A DNA stretch of 64,000 nt from Streptomyces sp. SID12488 (lineage in GTDB: Bacteria > Actinomycetota > Actinomycetes > Streptomycetales > Streptomycetaceae). Made by a program: the position numbers and the translations under genes. Below, in pieces: positions 33,654-42,224 of the stretch. The number at the start of each line of letters is the position of its first letter. Position 1 is the first letter of the stretch. The stretch is taken from assembly GCF_010548275.1 (NCBI RefSeq), contig NZ_JAAGLT010000020.1, forward strand, positions 1 to 64,000, in the 5' to 3' direction. The notes below the pieces were generated by a model that was not told where the DNA came from, searched no databases, and was given only the letters and a program-made list of their open reading frames with translations.

Positions 33654-35195
33654 TCACGCTTCGCCGATTGTGCCAGGGGGCAGGATCAGCGGAATGACCA
33701 CCTCGTCCTCGACCGGCGGATCCAGCTCCTGCCTGAGCTTGCCGGTCGCGGAGAAGCAGCGCAGCCGGATCGCCTCCGGGGACACGTCGACGCGCAGGAA
33801 GCTCTTGAAGAACGGCGGGCTGTACGTCGCCGAACCGGGTGAGAACAACTGTGTGTACGCCTTCCGGACCGGGAGCCGCAGGCGCCGGGCGCGGTCGGGA
33901 CGGCGGGCCGTGCCCAGCAGACCGGCGACCAGCCGGATGCGCCAGGTGAGCCGGACGGGTTCGTCCGGGGCGCGCGTCGGACGCATGCCCAGGCGCTCGG
34001 CGATCACGGCCGCCGCCTCGGCCTCGGTGAGGGTGAAGAAGCGGCGCAGGTGCAGCCGGCGGCCGTAGATCCGGCTGTAGAAGGCCAGCGAGTCGCCGCG
34101 CAGGGGATAGCAGCGGAAGTCGTCCTCGGTGACGTCGGCGACCGAGACGCGCTCGATGGTGTGGGTGGCGTGCATGAAGGCACCGCCGCCGCCCGAGACC
34201 ACATACTGGATGGTCCGGCCGTGCACGCCCACCGGATAGCGCTGGTAGTTGTGGATGTCGCCGCCTATCGCGGCCACGAAGTTCCGCTCCGGATCGCGCA
34301 CCAGGTCGTCGACCGTGCCGCCGCCCTCGATCGCACAGGGGTGGTGCTCGCCGTCCACGTACAAGGGGGAGCCGGTGACGAGGATCTTCGGGACCGGACC
34401 CGAGGAGACCTCTCGCAGCCAGCGGCCCTGCTCGGCGTCCAGCGTCCCCAGCAGACCGGTGTCGATGCCTATGACGCGTACCGGTCCGGCGTCGATCGCC
34501 CAGTACGGGCCGGGCTGGGTGGCCTGTTGGGCGGAGGCCGAGCGCAACTTGCTTGCCTCGGCCAGGCGTTGTTCGTCGACGGCGCTCGGCCTGTGCCACA
34601 GGAGCGAGCGCAGCCAGGCGGGGGTGAGCGGGCGGGGCGCGGGGGCCGCCGGGAGGGGTGGGGCGTTGCAGAAGACGCGCATGAACCCGTTCAGGTCCTC
34701 GTACCAGTCGTGGTTGCCCGGTATCGCGTAGATGGGCGCCGGGTAGTCCTGGTAGGGGCGGAAGAACTTGGTGCCGTAGTCGTCGGTCGCCCCGACGGGG
34801 TAGATCACGTCACTGGCGAGCACGGTGAACGCCGTGTCCTGACTTACCGTCAGAAAGCCTGGGACAACGGCGTACTGGGGTGCGTCACCCTCGCCCGTGT
34901 CACCGATGACCATGAAGGAGAAGCGGTCCGGATCGCCGCGCCGGATCACCTTGTCGGCGGGAGCGCCCGCGACTGTCCGCTGTTCGGCCCAGCGGCTTCG
35001 GGTACGGCCCGTGGGGTCGCCGAACCAGGAGGCCAGCACGCCGTTGCGGGCGGGCCACAGCGTCCGGGGGTTGACCCATGACAGCTTCTCGACCCGACGA
35101 GGCATCAACTCCCGGTAGGAGCCCGGGTTTTCGAGGCCCCAGCCGGCGCCCTCCGGGGTGTCGCGGGAGGAGTGAGTCCGTGAAGAGTCAACCAT
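33654..35195 (-). CDS. Metallophosphoesterase
   Basis: A 513-residue calcineurin-like phosphoesterase. Metal-binding blocks visible: MVIGDTGEGDAPQY (Asp), IPGNHDWYED, and GGDIHNYQRYP, with a further EHHPCAIEGGG region. The first block reads GDTG as in purple-acid-phosphatase-like enzymes rather than GDxH. No signal peptide is visible, so it is probably cytoplasmic. Substrate unknown. The ATG at 35195 was chosen; the frame runs much further upstream through the next gene without similarity. It is 20 bp from the MHYT gene stop on the same strand. Confidence 0.87.
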   Translation of the reverse strand: MVDSSRTHSSRDTPEGAGWGLENPGSYRELMPRRVEKLSWVNPRTLWPARNGVLASWFGDPTGRTRSRWAEQRTVAGAPADKVIRRGDPDRFSFMVIGDTGEGDAPQYAVVPGFLTVSQDTAFTVLASDVIYPVGATDDYGTKFFRPYQDYPAPIYAIPGNHDWYEDLNGFMRVFCNAPPLPAAPAPRPLTPAWLRSLLWHRPSAVDEQRLAEASKLRSASAQQATQPGPYWAIDAGPVRVIGIDTGLLGTLDAEQGRWLREVSSGPVPKILVTGSPLYVDGEHHPCAIEGGGTVDDLVRDPERNFVAAIGGDIHNYQRYPVGVHGRTIQYVVSGGGGAFMHATHTIERVSVADVTEDDFRCYPLRGDSLAFYSRIYGRRLHLRRFFTLTEAEAAAVIAERLGMRPTRAPDEPVRLTWRIRLVAGLLGTARRPDRARRLRLPVRKAYTQLFSPGSATYSPPFFKSFLRVDVSPEAIRLRCFSATGKLRQELDPPVEDEVVIPLILPPGTIGEA

Positions 35196-35215
35196 CGGGG
35201 CACCGTAGCAATGTC

Positions 35216-36106
35216 CTACAGGCGAAGATCCGTGCGGGTCGGGGCGGACGTCCGCTGCCGGCCGGGAGAACGCCGTCCCGTGTCCGGGGCCGCCGACTGC
35301 TGCGGTATCTGCGGTATCTGGCGTGTCTGCCGCGTGGGCTGCTGCCGGGGGCCCTTCGCGCCCCACTCCCCGTCGCCCAGCACCAGCAGCGGGTCGAACA
35401 TCACCACGACCGCGGCGAGCAGCAGGAAGATGATGGGGCCGATCAGCATCGGCAGCAGCAGCGAGGTCGGTGAGTCGCCGGCCCAGGTGTTGCCGGATGT
35501 CTCGTGCAGATGCACGCTGACGGCGGCCATGCCCGTGTAGTGCATACCGCTGACGGCCACACCCATCACCAGACTCGCCCCGAGGCTGGTCAGGAAGCCC
35601 CGGATGGAGACGGCCGCCCACAGCGCGGCGGTCGCGGCGACGATGGCGATCACCACGGAGAGCCCCACGGTCACCGCGTCGTAGCCGATCGTCCCGTTCA
35701 GATGGAGCGCCGCCATACCGAGGTAGTGCATCGCGGCGACACCGAGACCGGTCACGATGCCCGCAGCGGAGAGCGCCGTGGGCGTGGCGCCCCGGTAGCC
35801 GACGACGAAGACACCGATACCGACGACGACGATCGCGACGGCGAGGCTGGTGACCGTCAGCCCGATGTCGTAGCGGACCGCGGTCTCCTCGACCTGGAAC
35901 CCGATCATCGCGATGAAGTGCATGGTCCAGATTCCGCACCCGATGGCCGCCGCCCCCAGCGCCAGCCAACCCGGCTTCCACGAGTCCTCGTTGAGCAGCG
36001 TTCTGACCACGCAGCGCAGCCCCAGGGCGCTTCCCAGGCAGGCCATGATGTAGGCGGCGACAGGTGTGACGAATCCGTAACTGAATCCGTCAATTGTTCC
36101 TTGCAT
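35216..36106 (-). CDS. MHYT-domain integral membrane sensor
   Basis: A 296-residue protein with seven predicted membrane spans and three copies of the MHYT-type motif (IWTMHFIAMIG, AAMHYLGMAAL, SGMHYTGMAAV). MHYT domains are thought to bind copper and sense gases such as O2, CO or NO. The protein ends in a long Gln/Arg/Pro-rich cytoplasmic tail (from about residue 235) without an output domain, so it must signal through another protein, if at all. The ATG at 36106 matches the usual MQGTIDGFSYG start. Confidence 0.9.
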   Translation of the reverse strand: MQGTIDGFSYGFVTPVAAYIMACLGSALGLRCVVRTLLNEDSWKPGWLALGAAAIGCGIWTMHFIAMIGFQVEETAVRYDIGLTVTSLAVAIVVVGIGVFVVGYRGATPTALSAAGIVTGLGVAAMHYLGMAALHLNGTIGYDAVTVGLSVVIAIVAATAALWAAVSIRGFLTSLGASLVMGVAVSGMHYTGMAAVSVHLHETSGNTWAGDSPTSLLLPMLIGPIIFLLLAAVVVMFDPLLVLGDGEWGAKGPRQQPTRQTRQIPQIPQQSAAPDTGRRSPGRQRTSAPTRTDLRL

Positions 36107-36309
36107 ATGCCAAATCCCCCCGAGGTGCAACTTGTTGAGGGGTGAAAGTCTCGCCTCAAGTGCGAGGAATACAAGCAGTTACCGCGAGTACTCGGTGAAA
36201 TTCATTTGAACGATGGTCAAGATCGGTCGATAAGGGATGGAATTCGGCCGGAATCCTTGGTTCCGATTGCGGTGCTGCCGTTTGGTCTGCTGATCGCTAT
36301 GCTGCGCGG

Positions 36310-36324
36310 CAAAGCGTTCAAACG
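36310..36324 (-). promoter_or_regulatory. Operator-like motif upstream of the DeoR/LacI regulator
   Basis: On the minus strand this reads CGTTTGAACGCTTTG and matches 14 of 15 bases of CGTTTGACCGCTTTG at 37511-37525, upstream of the dehydrogenase gene. A shared CTGATCGCT stands near both. The regulator encoded between the sites is the obvious candidate to bind them. Confidence 0.65.
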
Positions 36325-36378
36325 AACACTTCGGTGTACGGGTACGCCGGTGCACCCGGACGTGAGGGAGTGAACGGC

Positions 36379-37500
36379 ATGCGCGAGCCGGTCGAACTGA
36401 GGCGGCAGCGGATCCTGGCCGCTGTGCAGGCGCGCGGCGCGGTCCGGGTGGCCGATCTCGCCGCCGAGCTGGAGGTCTCGGTGGTCACCGTCCGCCGGGA
36501 CGTGGAGGAACTCGCCCGCGAGGGCAGGCTCCGGCGCGGCCATGGCGTCGCCCGCTCCACCCTCCCGGTGCCGGACGACCGGCCCGAACCGGTCACCGCG
36601 TCCGGGGACGGCGACACCGTCGTCCTGGTGGTACCCGCCCGCCACTCCTACCTCTACGAGACCCTGCACGGCGCCCGCCCTGTCCTGGAGGAGGCCGGAG
36701 TGCGCATCGCCCTGCACATCGCCCCGCAGGTCGCGGGTGCCGAACAGCCCCTAGTGGAGCGGGCGTTGGCGGACGGTGCCCGGGGTGTGCTGATCGCCCC
36801 CCGCTGGCGCACCCTCGCCGCCGAGGAGGCCGACGCGAAGTGGCTGTGCGGGCTCGGCGTACCGACCGTCCTGATGGAGCGCAGGCCACGTCCCGGCAGC
36901 GCACTGCACGCCCTGGACTCCGTCTGCTCCGACCACTGGTACGGCGCCCATCTCGCGGTGGAACACCTGATCGCCCTCGGCCACCGCAGGATCGTCTTCG
37001 CCACCCGCGACGACAGCCCCACCGCGCGGGCCCTGCGTGCCGCCCTCACCGGGATCGCCGGAGCCCATCCGGAACTCGACGCCTGGACTCTCACCCTCAG
37101 CTCGCCGGACGCGGGCCCCGACCGTACGGCCGGCGCGGACCGTCCGGCCGTCGACCTCCCCGGCGTCCTGCGCGAGCTGGGCGCCACGGCGTGCGTGCTG
37201 CACGGCGACGTGGACGCGCTGATGCTGGTCCAGGAACTGGCAGCGCACGGAGTCCGGGTTCCGGAGGACTGCTCGGTCGTCGCGTACGACGACGTCGTGG
37301 CCGCCCTCGGCAGTACCCCCCTCACCGCCGTGTCCCCGCCGAAGGGTGAAGTCGGCCGGGCCGCCGCCGAACTGCTCCTGCACCGGCTGAGGGACGTGCG
37401 CGGCAGTGGCTCAGGACCGGCGCGGCGGATCGAACTGCTGCCGGAACTGAAGGTGCGCGGGTCGACGCGGGCGCTGACCTCCCCGGCGTCGATGCACTGA
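36379..37500 (+). CDS. Hybrid regulator: DeoR-type HTH with LacI-type sugar-binding domain
   Basis: A 373-residue protein with a DeoR helix-turn-helix (about residues 8-60: RRQRILAAVQARGAVRVADL, ELEVSVVTVRRDVEELAREG) fused to a LacI/periplasmic-binding effector domain (about 75-360: HLAVEHLIALGHRRIVFAT, CSVVAYDDVVAALGSTPLTA). Such hybrids in Streptomyces sit next to carbohydrate genes and sense sugars or sugar acids. The ATG at 36379 follows GAGGGAG. It likely represses itself and the downstream dehydrogenase-DUF2264 operon through the shared motif. Confidence 0.88.
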   Translation: MREPVELRRQRILAAVQARGAVRVADLAAELEVSVVTVRRDVEELAREGRLRRGHGVARSTLPVPDDRPEPVTASGDGDTVVLVVPARHSYLYETLHGARPVLEEAGVRIALHIAPQVAGAEQPLVERALADGARGVLIAPRWRTLAAEEADAKWLCGLGVPTVLMERRPRPGSALHALDSVCSDHWYGAHLAVEHLIALGHRRIVFATRDDSPTARALRAALTGIAGAHPELDAWTLTLSSPDAGPDRTAGADRPAVDLPGVLRELGATACVLHGDVDALMLVQELAAHGVRVPEDCSVVAYDDVVAALGSTPLTAVSPPKGEVGRAAAELLLHRLRDVRGSGSGPARRIELLPELKVRGSTRALTSPASMH

Positions 37501-37510
37501 GTGCCGTGAG

Positions 37511-37525
37511 CGTTTGACCGCTTTG
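37511..37525 (+). promoter_or_regulatory. Operator-like motif upstream of the dehydrogenase operon
   Basis: CGTTTGACCGCTTTG, the second copy of the motif at 36310-36324 in opposite orientation. It follows the regulator stop by about 10 bp and precedes the dehydrogenase start by about 170 bp. CTGATCGCT follows at 37532-37540, as also seen near the other copy. Confidence 0.65.
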
Positions 37526-37697
37526 GTTTCTTCTGATCGCTCTCTTGACCGTTTCCCTTGAGTCGATCAGGATTCCCGTATGCGGAACCACGGCCAGAGG
37601 AAGCCGTCGGTCCGTGTGGGGCGGTCCGACCGCCGGTTCCGTCGAACAGCGGCTCGTGCAGTGGATCTACCGACCGTCAAGGAGTAGCGGACCTCGT

Positions 37698-38729
37698 ATG
37701 ACCATGTCCTCGCCGGGCCCGGGCTTCCGCCCACGTGCCGCCCTCGCCATGTCCCCGGACGCCGCGGCCGCCGTCCTCGACCCCGCCTCGCTGACGGCTC
37801 TCGCCGCTGTCTGCGACCTCGCCCCGCTCCCGGTCCTCGACGACTTCGGCACCGACCGCGCACGCGAGATCCTCGCCCACGTCGACCTGCTCGTCACCGG
37901 CTGGGGCTGCCCCGTACTGGACGCCGACGCCCTCGCGGCGGCGCCCCGGCTGCGGGCGGTCGTGCACACGGCGGGCAGTGTCCGGCCGCATGTCACCGAC
38001 GCCTGCTGGGAGCGCGGCATCGAGGTGTCGTCCGCCGCCGCGGCCAACGCCCTGCCGGTCGCCGAGTACACCCTCGCCATGATCCTGCTCACCGGTAAAC
38101 AGGTCCTGGAACGGGCGCACGCCTACGCCACCACCCACACCCGCGACAACTGGCTGCGCACCTCCCACGCGATCGGCAACTACCGCCGGACCGTCGGCAT
38201 CGTCTCCGCCTCCCTGATCGGCCGCCGAGTCATCGAACTGCTGCGCCCCCACGACTTCGACATCCTCCTGTACGACCCCTTCGTCACCGACGCCGATGTG
38301 GCCGAACTCGGCGTGGAGCGCGTCGAGTTGGACGCGCTGTTCGCCCGCTCCGACACGGTCAGTCTGCACACCCCCCTGCTGCCGACCACCGTGGGCCTCG
38401 TGAGCCGCGCCCTGCTCGACGCCATGCGCCCCGGCGCCGTGTTCATCAACACCGCCCGGGGCGGCGTCGTCGACCAGGACGCCCTCACCGACGCCGTCCG
38501 GGAGCGCCGCATCCGCGCAGTGCTCGACGTCACCGACCCCGAAGTCCTGCCGCCCGACCACTCGTTGTGGAACTGCCCCGACGCACTCCTCACCCCCCAC
38601 CTGGCCGGATCCCAGGGCAACGAGTGGCGGCGCCTGGCCGACCTCGCCGTCGCCGAGACGGAGAACTGGGCATCCGGCGCGGGATTCCGCCATCCCGTAC
38701 GACGCGAAAGGCTGGCCTTCCTCGCATGA
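37698..38729 (+). CDS. D-2-hydroxyacid dehydrogenase (phosphoglycerate-dehydrogenase-like)
   Basis: A 343-residue NAD-dependent enzyme. Readable parts: VVHTAGSVRPHVTDACWERG, AAANALPVAEYTLAMILL, the cofactor region RTVGIVSASLIGRRVIELLR (normally GxGxxG; here SASLIG, a weakened motif), DTVSLHTPLLPTTVGLVSRA, PGAVFINTARGGVVDQDAL, and LLTPHLAGSQGNE with the catalytic His. The altered glycine motif is typical of a Streptomyces subgroup that I remember next to DUF2264 genes. It overlaps DUF2264 by ATGA. A substrate such as a sugar-derived hydroxyacid is inference. Confidence 0.88.
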   Translation: MTMSSPGPGFRPRAALAMSPDAAAAVLDPASLTALAAVCDLAPLPVLDDFGTDRAREILAHVDLLVTGWGCPVLDADALAAAPRLRAVVHTAGSVRPHVTDACWERGIEVSSAAAANALPVAEYTLAMILLTGKQVLERAHAYATTHTRDNWLRTSHAIGNYRRTVGIVSASLIGRRVIELLRPHDFDILLYDPFVTDADVAELGVERVELDALFARSDTVSLHTPLLPTTVGLVSRALLDAMRPGAVFINTARGGVVDQDALTDAVRERRIRAVLDVTDPEVLPPDHSLWNCPDALLTPHLAGSQGNEWRRLADLAVAETENWASGAGFRHPVRRERLAFLA

Positions 38730-40654
38730 GCAGCACGACCCGTATCAGCAGCAGGGGCATCCCCTTCGAATTCCCGCCCGAGGACCGCGAGTTGAGCCCC
38801 CGCACCGGCTACACCCGCGCCCACTGGGAGGCTGTGGCGGACGGGCTGCTGGCTGCCGCGTGGCGCTGGAGCACCCCTGGCGGAGCCCTGCTCGACCTGC
38901 CCGGCGTCCCGTCGCGTTCGGGCGTACGCTCCGACGGCCTCGAAGGCTACGCCCGCACCTTCCTCGCCGCCGCCTTCCGGGTGGCGGGCGCGGGCGGCGA
39001 CGACCCGCACGGCTGGCTCGACCGGTACGCCCAGGGCCTCACGGCGGGCACCCTGACGCCCGGGCGCACGGACACCGAGTCCTGGCCGCTCATCCTCGAC
39101 CACGACGTACAGGGCCAGCCGATGGTCGAGTCGGCCTCCGTGGCCCTAGGCCTCAGACTGACGGCGCCCTGGCTGTGGAAACGGCTCGACTCCGCCGTAC
39201 AGGACCGGGCGGAGGACTGGCTGCGCGGCTCGCTGCGGCACTCGCCCGCCCCGAACAACTGGTACCTCTTCCCCTACACGGTCGCCGGTTTCCTGGAGTC
39301 CGTGGGGCGCGGTGACGCCGAGACGGCCAGGGCACGCGAGCGGGCCCTGGAACTCATGGAGACCTGGTACCGGGGCGACGGCTGGTACGCGGACGGCGAC
39401 GGCCGGGCCTTCGACCACTACAACGGCTGGGCCCTGCACCTGTACCCGGTCCTCGACGCCCACCTGGGAGACGACCACGGACTGTCCGCCCACTACGGCC
39501 CCCGCCTGCGCGAACACCTCGACGGCTTCGCGCTGATGTTCGGCGGGGACGGCGCACCGATCCACTTCGGCCGCTCCCTCTCGTACCGCTTCGCCGCCTC
39601 CGCCGCCGTCGGCCTGGGCGCCCTCACCGGCCACACCCCCCTCACCCCGGGGACGAGCCGACGTCTGATCAGCGGCAGCCTGCGCCACTTCGTGGACCGG
39701 GGCGCCCTGGCCGAGGACGGCCTGCTGACCCTCGGCTGGCACGGCCCCCACCAGGCGACCCTGCAGACCTACTCGGGCCCGGCGTCCCCGTACTGGGCCT
39801 CGAAGGCCTTCGTCTCCCTGCTCGCCCCCGCAGACTCCCCGTTGTGGACGGCACGCGAGGAACCGGCGCCGGTCGAGGAGGGCGACCGGGTGCTCGCGCT
39901 GCCCGCACCGGGGCTGCTGGTGCAGTCGACCCGCGCGGACGGGATCGTACGGCTGCACAACCACGGCAGCGACCACGTCCGCCCGCACGAGGGCGAGACG
40001 GCGGCCGAAGGTGATCCGCACTACGGCCGCCAGGCCTACTCGACCCACTCCGGCCCGACGGCCCCCGGCAACATCGCCGACAACCACCTGTCCGTGGAGA
40101 TCGGCGGCCGGGGCAGCGTGCGCCGCCGTATCCACCCGCTGGGCGCGGGCCACGGGGACGGCTGGGGCTGGGCCGCGTCCTGGCACCGCCCCGTCTTCAC
40201 CGCCGGGCCGCCCATGGTGCCGGGGCTGAAGGTGGAGAGCGTCACGGTGGTACGAGGCCGCCACGAACTGCGCGTCCACCGCGTGACCGGCGCCCCGGCC
40301 GGCGCACGCGTCACACACACGGGCTGGGCGACCGGCCCCGAGGAGGAGGTGACGTCGGCGCTGCACGGCCTGTACGGCTGGACTCCCGAGGCCGAGGAGG
40401 CGCGCGCCCCGCAGGGCACCGCCTACACCCGCTGGGCCCTCGTCCCACGCCTGACCGGCGAGACGTCCGGCACCTCACTGCACGTGGCCCTGGCGGTCCT
40501 CACGGCCGACCCGCAGCCGCTCGTGCCCGAGCGGGTGGTCGCGGGCGTGGAAGTGTTCGGAGGCATGGCGGTCGAGGTGCACTGGGCCGAGGACGGGACC
40601 TGTACCCGGATCGCCTTCGAGCCGGTGACCGTGCAGCACGACGCGCCCCGATAG
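38726..40654 (+). CDS. DUF2264 domain protein
   Basis: A 642-residue protein with the DUF2264 pattern: TGYTRAHWEAVADGLLAAAW, PNNWYLFPYTVAGFLESVGR, FDHYNGWALHLYPVLDAHLG, RSLSYRFAASAAVGLGALTG. The N-terminal two thirds looks like an alpha/alpha toroid, as in polysaccharide lyases and unsaturated glycosidases; the rest is beta-rich. No signal peptide is seen, so it is probably cytoplasmic. It is translationally coupled to the hydroxyacid dehydrogenase. A role in breakdown of plant-derived oligosaccharides is plausible but unproven. Confidence 0.85.
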   Translation: MSSTTRISSRGIPFEFPPEDRELSPRTGYTRAHWEAVADGLLAAAWRWSTPGGALLDLPGVPSRSGVRSDGLEGYARTFLAAAFRVAGAGGDDPHGWLDRYAQGLTAGTLTPGRTDTESWPLILDHDVQGQPMVESASVALGLRLTAPWLWKRLDSAVQDRAEDWLRGSLRHSPAPNNWYLFPYTVAGFLESVGRGDAETARARERALELMETWYRGDGWYADGDGRAFDHYNGWALHLYPVLDAHLGDDHGLSAHYGPRLREHLDGFALMFGGDGAPIHFGRSLSYRFAASAAVGLGALTGHTPLTPGTSRRLISGSLRHFVDRGALAEDGLLTLGWHGPHQATLQTYSGPASPYWASKAFVSLLAPADSPLWTAREEPAPVEEGDRVLALPAPGLLVQSTRADGIVRLHNHGSDHVRPHEGETAAEGDPHYGRQAYSTHSGPTAPGNIADNHLSVEIGGRGSVRRRIHPLGAGHGDGWGWAASWHRPVFTAGPPMVPGLKVESVTVVRGRHELRVHRVTGAPAGARVTHTGWATGPEEEVTSALHGLYGWTPEAEEARAPQGTAYTRWALVPRLTGETSGTSLHVALAVLTADPQPLVPERVVAGVEVFGGMAVEVHWAEDGTCTRIAFEPVTVQHDAPR

Positions 40655-40731
40655 GGGCGCGGGGCTGTGCCGATCTGCGGCTGCGCCGAGAGTGGGGGAG
40701 CGACAAGCACCCACCTGCCCGCAGCCGACGA
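40643..40731. repeat. Streptomyces intergenic repeat with terminator hairpin
   Basis: GCGCCCC-GATA-GGGGCGC (40643-40660) is a perfect 7-bp stem overlapping the DUF2264 stop codon. It is followed by GGGGCTGTGCCGATCTGCGG and ends CCCGCAGCCGACGA near 40731. I recognise this as the repeated post-gene sequence common in Streptomyces genomes (GGGGCGCGGGGCTGTnnCGAT...). Internal complementary parts (GTGGG/CCCAC and CTGCGGCTG/CGCAGCCG-like) allow a second stem. It lies between convergent genes and likely ends both transcripts. Confidence 0.75.
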
Positions 40732-40740
40732 ACGGCATCG

Positions 40741-40947
40741 TCACGGCAACAACTTGTCCATCGCCGCAGTACCCTCCTCCGCCAGCTTCCGCTCCGCCCA
40801 CGCCAGGCTGCGCGGAGTGAGGTCACGGCCCGTCGCGAGCACCAGATCCTCGGCCGACGCGCCGTGCTCGGCACCGGTGTGCAACAGGACGTCGGGGGTG
40901 GTGGTGTCGTCGGAGGGAGAGGGCGAATCGGAGTGCTGGATCGGCAT
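40741..40947 (-). CDS. Small conserved Streptomyces protein
   Basis: A 68-residue acidic protein: a disordered start (HSDSPSPSDDTTTPD) then a helical half (GAEHGASAEDLVLATGRDLT, LAWAERKLAEEGTAAMDKLL). An AGGAGACGTC region precedes the ATG at 40947. No family name or function is recognised; coding is supported by codon use and by the pattern being familiar from other Streptomyces. Confidence 0.62.
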   Translation of the reverse strand: MPIQHSDSPSPSDDTTTPDVLLHTGAEHGASAEDLVLATGRDLTPRSLAWAERKLAEEGTAAMDKLLP

Positions 40948-41029
40948 GACGTCTCCTTGCTCGACCGGACCTCCTACCACCATGCACAGCCCACGCCCTG
41001 ATCGCACCCCGCACCGCGCCCGGGAGCCG

Positions 41030-41650
41030 TCACTCGAACCGTGACGTGTCTCCCGCGCCCCGGCGTACGATCTCGGCCTCGCCGCTGGAGAAGTCGATGA
41101 CGGTTGTCGGCTCCGTGCCGCAGTCCCCGGAGTCGACGACCGCGTCCACGACATGGTCGAGCCGTTCCTTGATCTCCCAGCCCTGAGTCAGCGGCTCCTT
41201 CTCGTCGGGGAGCAGCAGCGTGCTGGACAGCAGCGGTTCGCCCAGCTCGGCCAGCAGGGCCTGCACGACCGCGTGGTCGGGGATGCGCACGCCGACGGTC
41301 TTCTTCTTCGGGTGCAGCAGCTTGCGCGGCACCTCGCGCGTCGCCGGGAGAATGAACGTGTAGCTGCCCGGCGTGGACGCCTTCACGGCCCGGAACACGT
41401 CGTTGTCGACCTGCACGAACTGGCCGAGCTGCGCGAAGTTCTGGCACACGAGAGTGAAGTGGTGACGGTCGTCGAGCTGCCGGATCGACCGGATGCGGTC
41501 GATGCCGTCACGGCTGCCGAGCTGGCACCCCAGCGCGAAGCAGGAGTCCGTCGGATAGGCGATCAGCGCGCCGGAGCGGATGCTGTCGGTGACCTGACTG
41601 ATCGTGCGGGGCTGGGGGTTGTCGGGATGGACGTCGAAGTACCTTGCCAT
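41030..41650 (-). CDS. YciO/Sua5/YrdC family protein (L-threonylcarbamoyladenylate synthase type)
   Basis: A 206-residue protein with the YrdC-fold signatures IRSGALIAYPTDSCFALGCQ, RDGIDRIRSIRQLDDRHHFT, STPGSYTFILPATREVPRKL, KKTVGVRIPDHAVVQALL and a late DSGDCGTEPTTVIDFSSGEA. TsaC/Sua5 make the threonylcarbamoyl-AMP used for tRNA t6A; the YciO branch, which this resembles (PTDSCFALGC, KKKTVGVRIPD), has a less certain role. It is probably cytoplasmic and single-copy in this region. Confidence 0.88.
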   Translation of the reverse strand: MARYFDVHPDNPQPRTISQVTDSIRSGALIAYPTDSCFALGCQLGSRDGIDRIRSIRQLDDRHHFTLVCQNFAQLGQFVQVDNDVFRAVKASTPGSYTFILPATREVPRKLLHPKKKTVGVRIPDHAVVQALLAELGEPLLSSTLLLPDEKEPLTQGWEIKERLDHVVDAVVDSGDCGTEPTTVIDFSSGEAEIVRRGAGDTSRFE

Positions 41651-41816
41651 CCGTCGAGCTTATGCCGTCGCGTCACCGAACCCGCGCAGTCCCGTACCAG
41701 TGCCCGGTCGGCGGGGCTCCGCCGTACCCCCGTGCCCGCGTCCCTCCGGTGGCCGGGTGGCGGCTGGCGCAGGTGGGGGTGTGCGTAGTCGGACGGTTCC
41801 GGGGCACTCGGCGACC

Positions 41817-42179
41817 ATGAACACGGCAGAAGCAGCAGCAGAGGCGGGACAGGTACTCGCCGCATCGAGCAACGTACTCAATGTGATCGCCGCCTTCGCC
41901 GGTGGCCTGATCGTGGTGGCCCTGCTGATCTGGGCCGTCCGGCTGGGAGTGAAGACCAAGGAGGCGGAGTCGCCTCCGCCCAGGCCCGAGGAGCAGCCGA
42001 GGCTGCCGGAGACCGGGCCGGTGCACGAGCAGCGGGAGATGCGCGAGCCCAACGAGGTGCCGCGCACCTCTGGGGAGGAGGTGCGGATCGATCCGCACAA
42101 CCTCGATTCCTCCGGCTCGAAACGCGGTGAGGACCAGAGCCGCCCGCGTTGGTCGCCCGGCGGCTCCGGTCGGAAGTGA
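41817..42179 (+). CDS. DUF6479-type single-pass membrane protein
   Basis: A 120-residue protein with one membrane span (about residues 20-43, NVIAAFAGGLIVVALLIWAV) and a long charged cytoplasmic tail (RPEEQPRLPETGPVHEQRE, REPNEVPRTSGEEV). This resembles the DUF6479 family of Streptomyces. Function unknown. The ATG at 41817 is the first plausible start. Confidence 0.75.
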   Translation: MNTAEAAAEAGQVLAASSNVLNVIAAFAGGLIVVALLIWAVRLGVKTKEAESPPPRPEEQPRLPETGPVHEQREMREPNEVPRTSGEEVRIDPHNLDSSGSKRGEDQSRPRWSPGGSGRK

Positions 42180-42224
42180 CCTTTCTGGTGGTCCGTGCGT
42201 GACCCGGCTCATAGAGTGGGCCGG

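Noticed and set aside
33508..34599. 363-codon minus-strand frame across the LLM and phosphoesterase genes
   Set aside because: Arg/Gly/Pro-rich shadow frame overlapping two well-supported genes.
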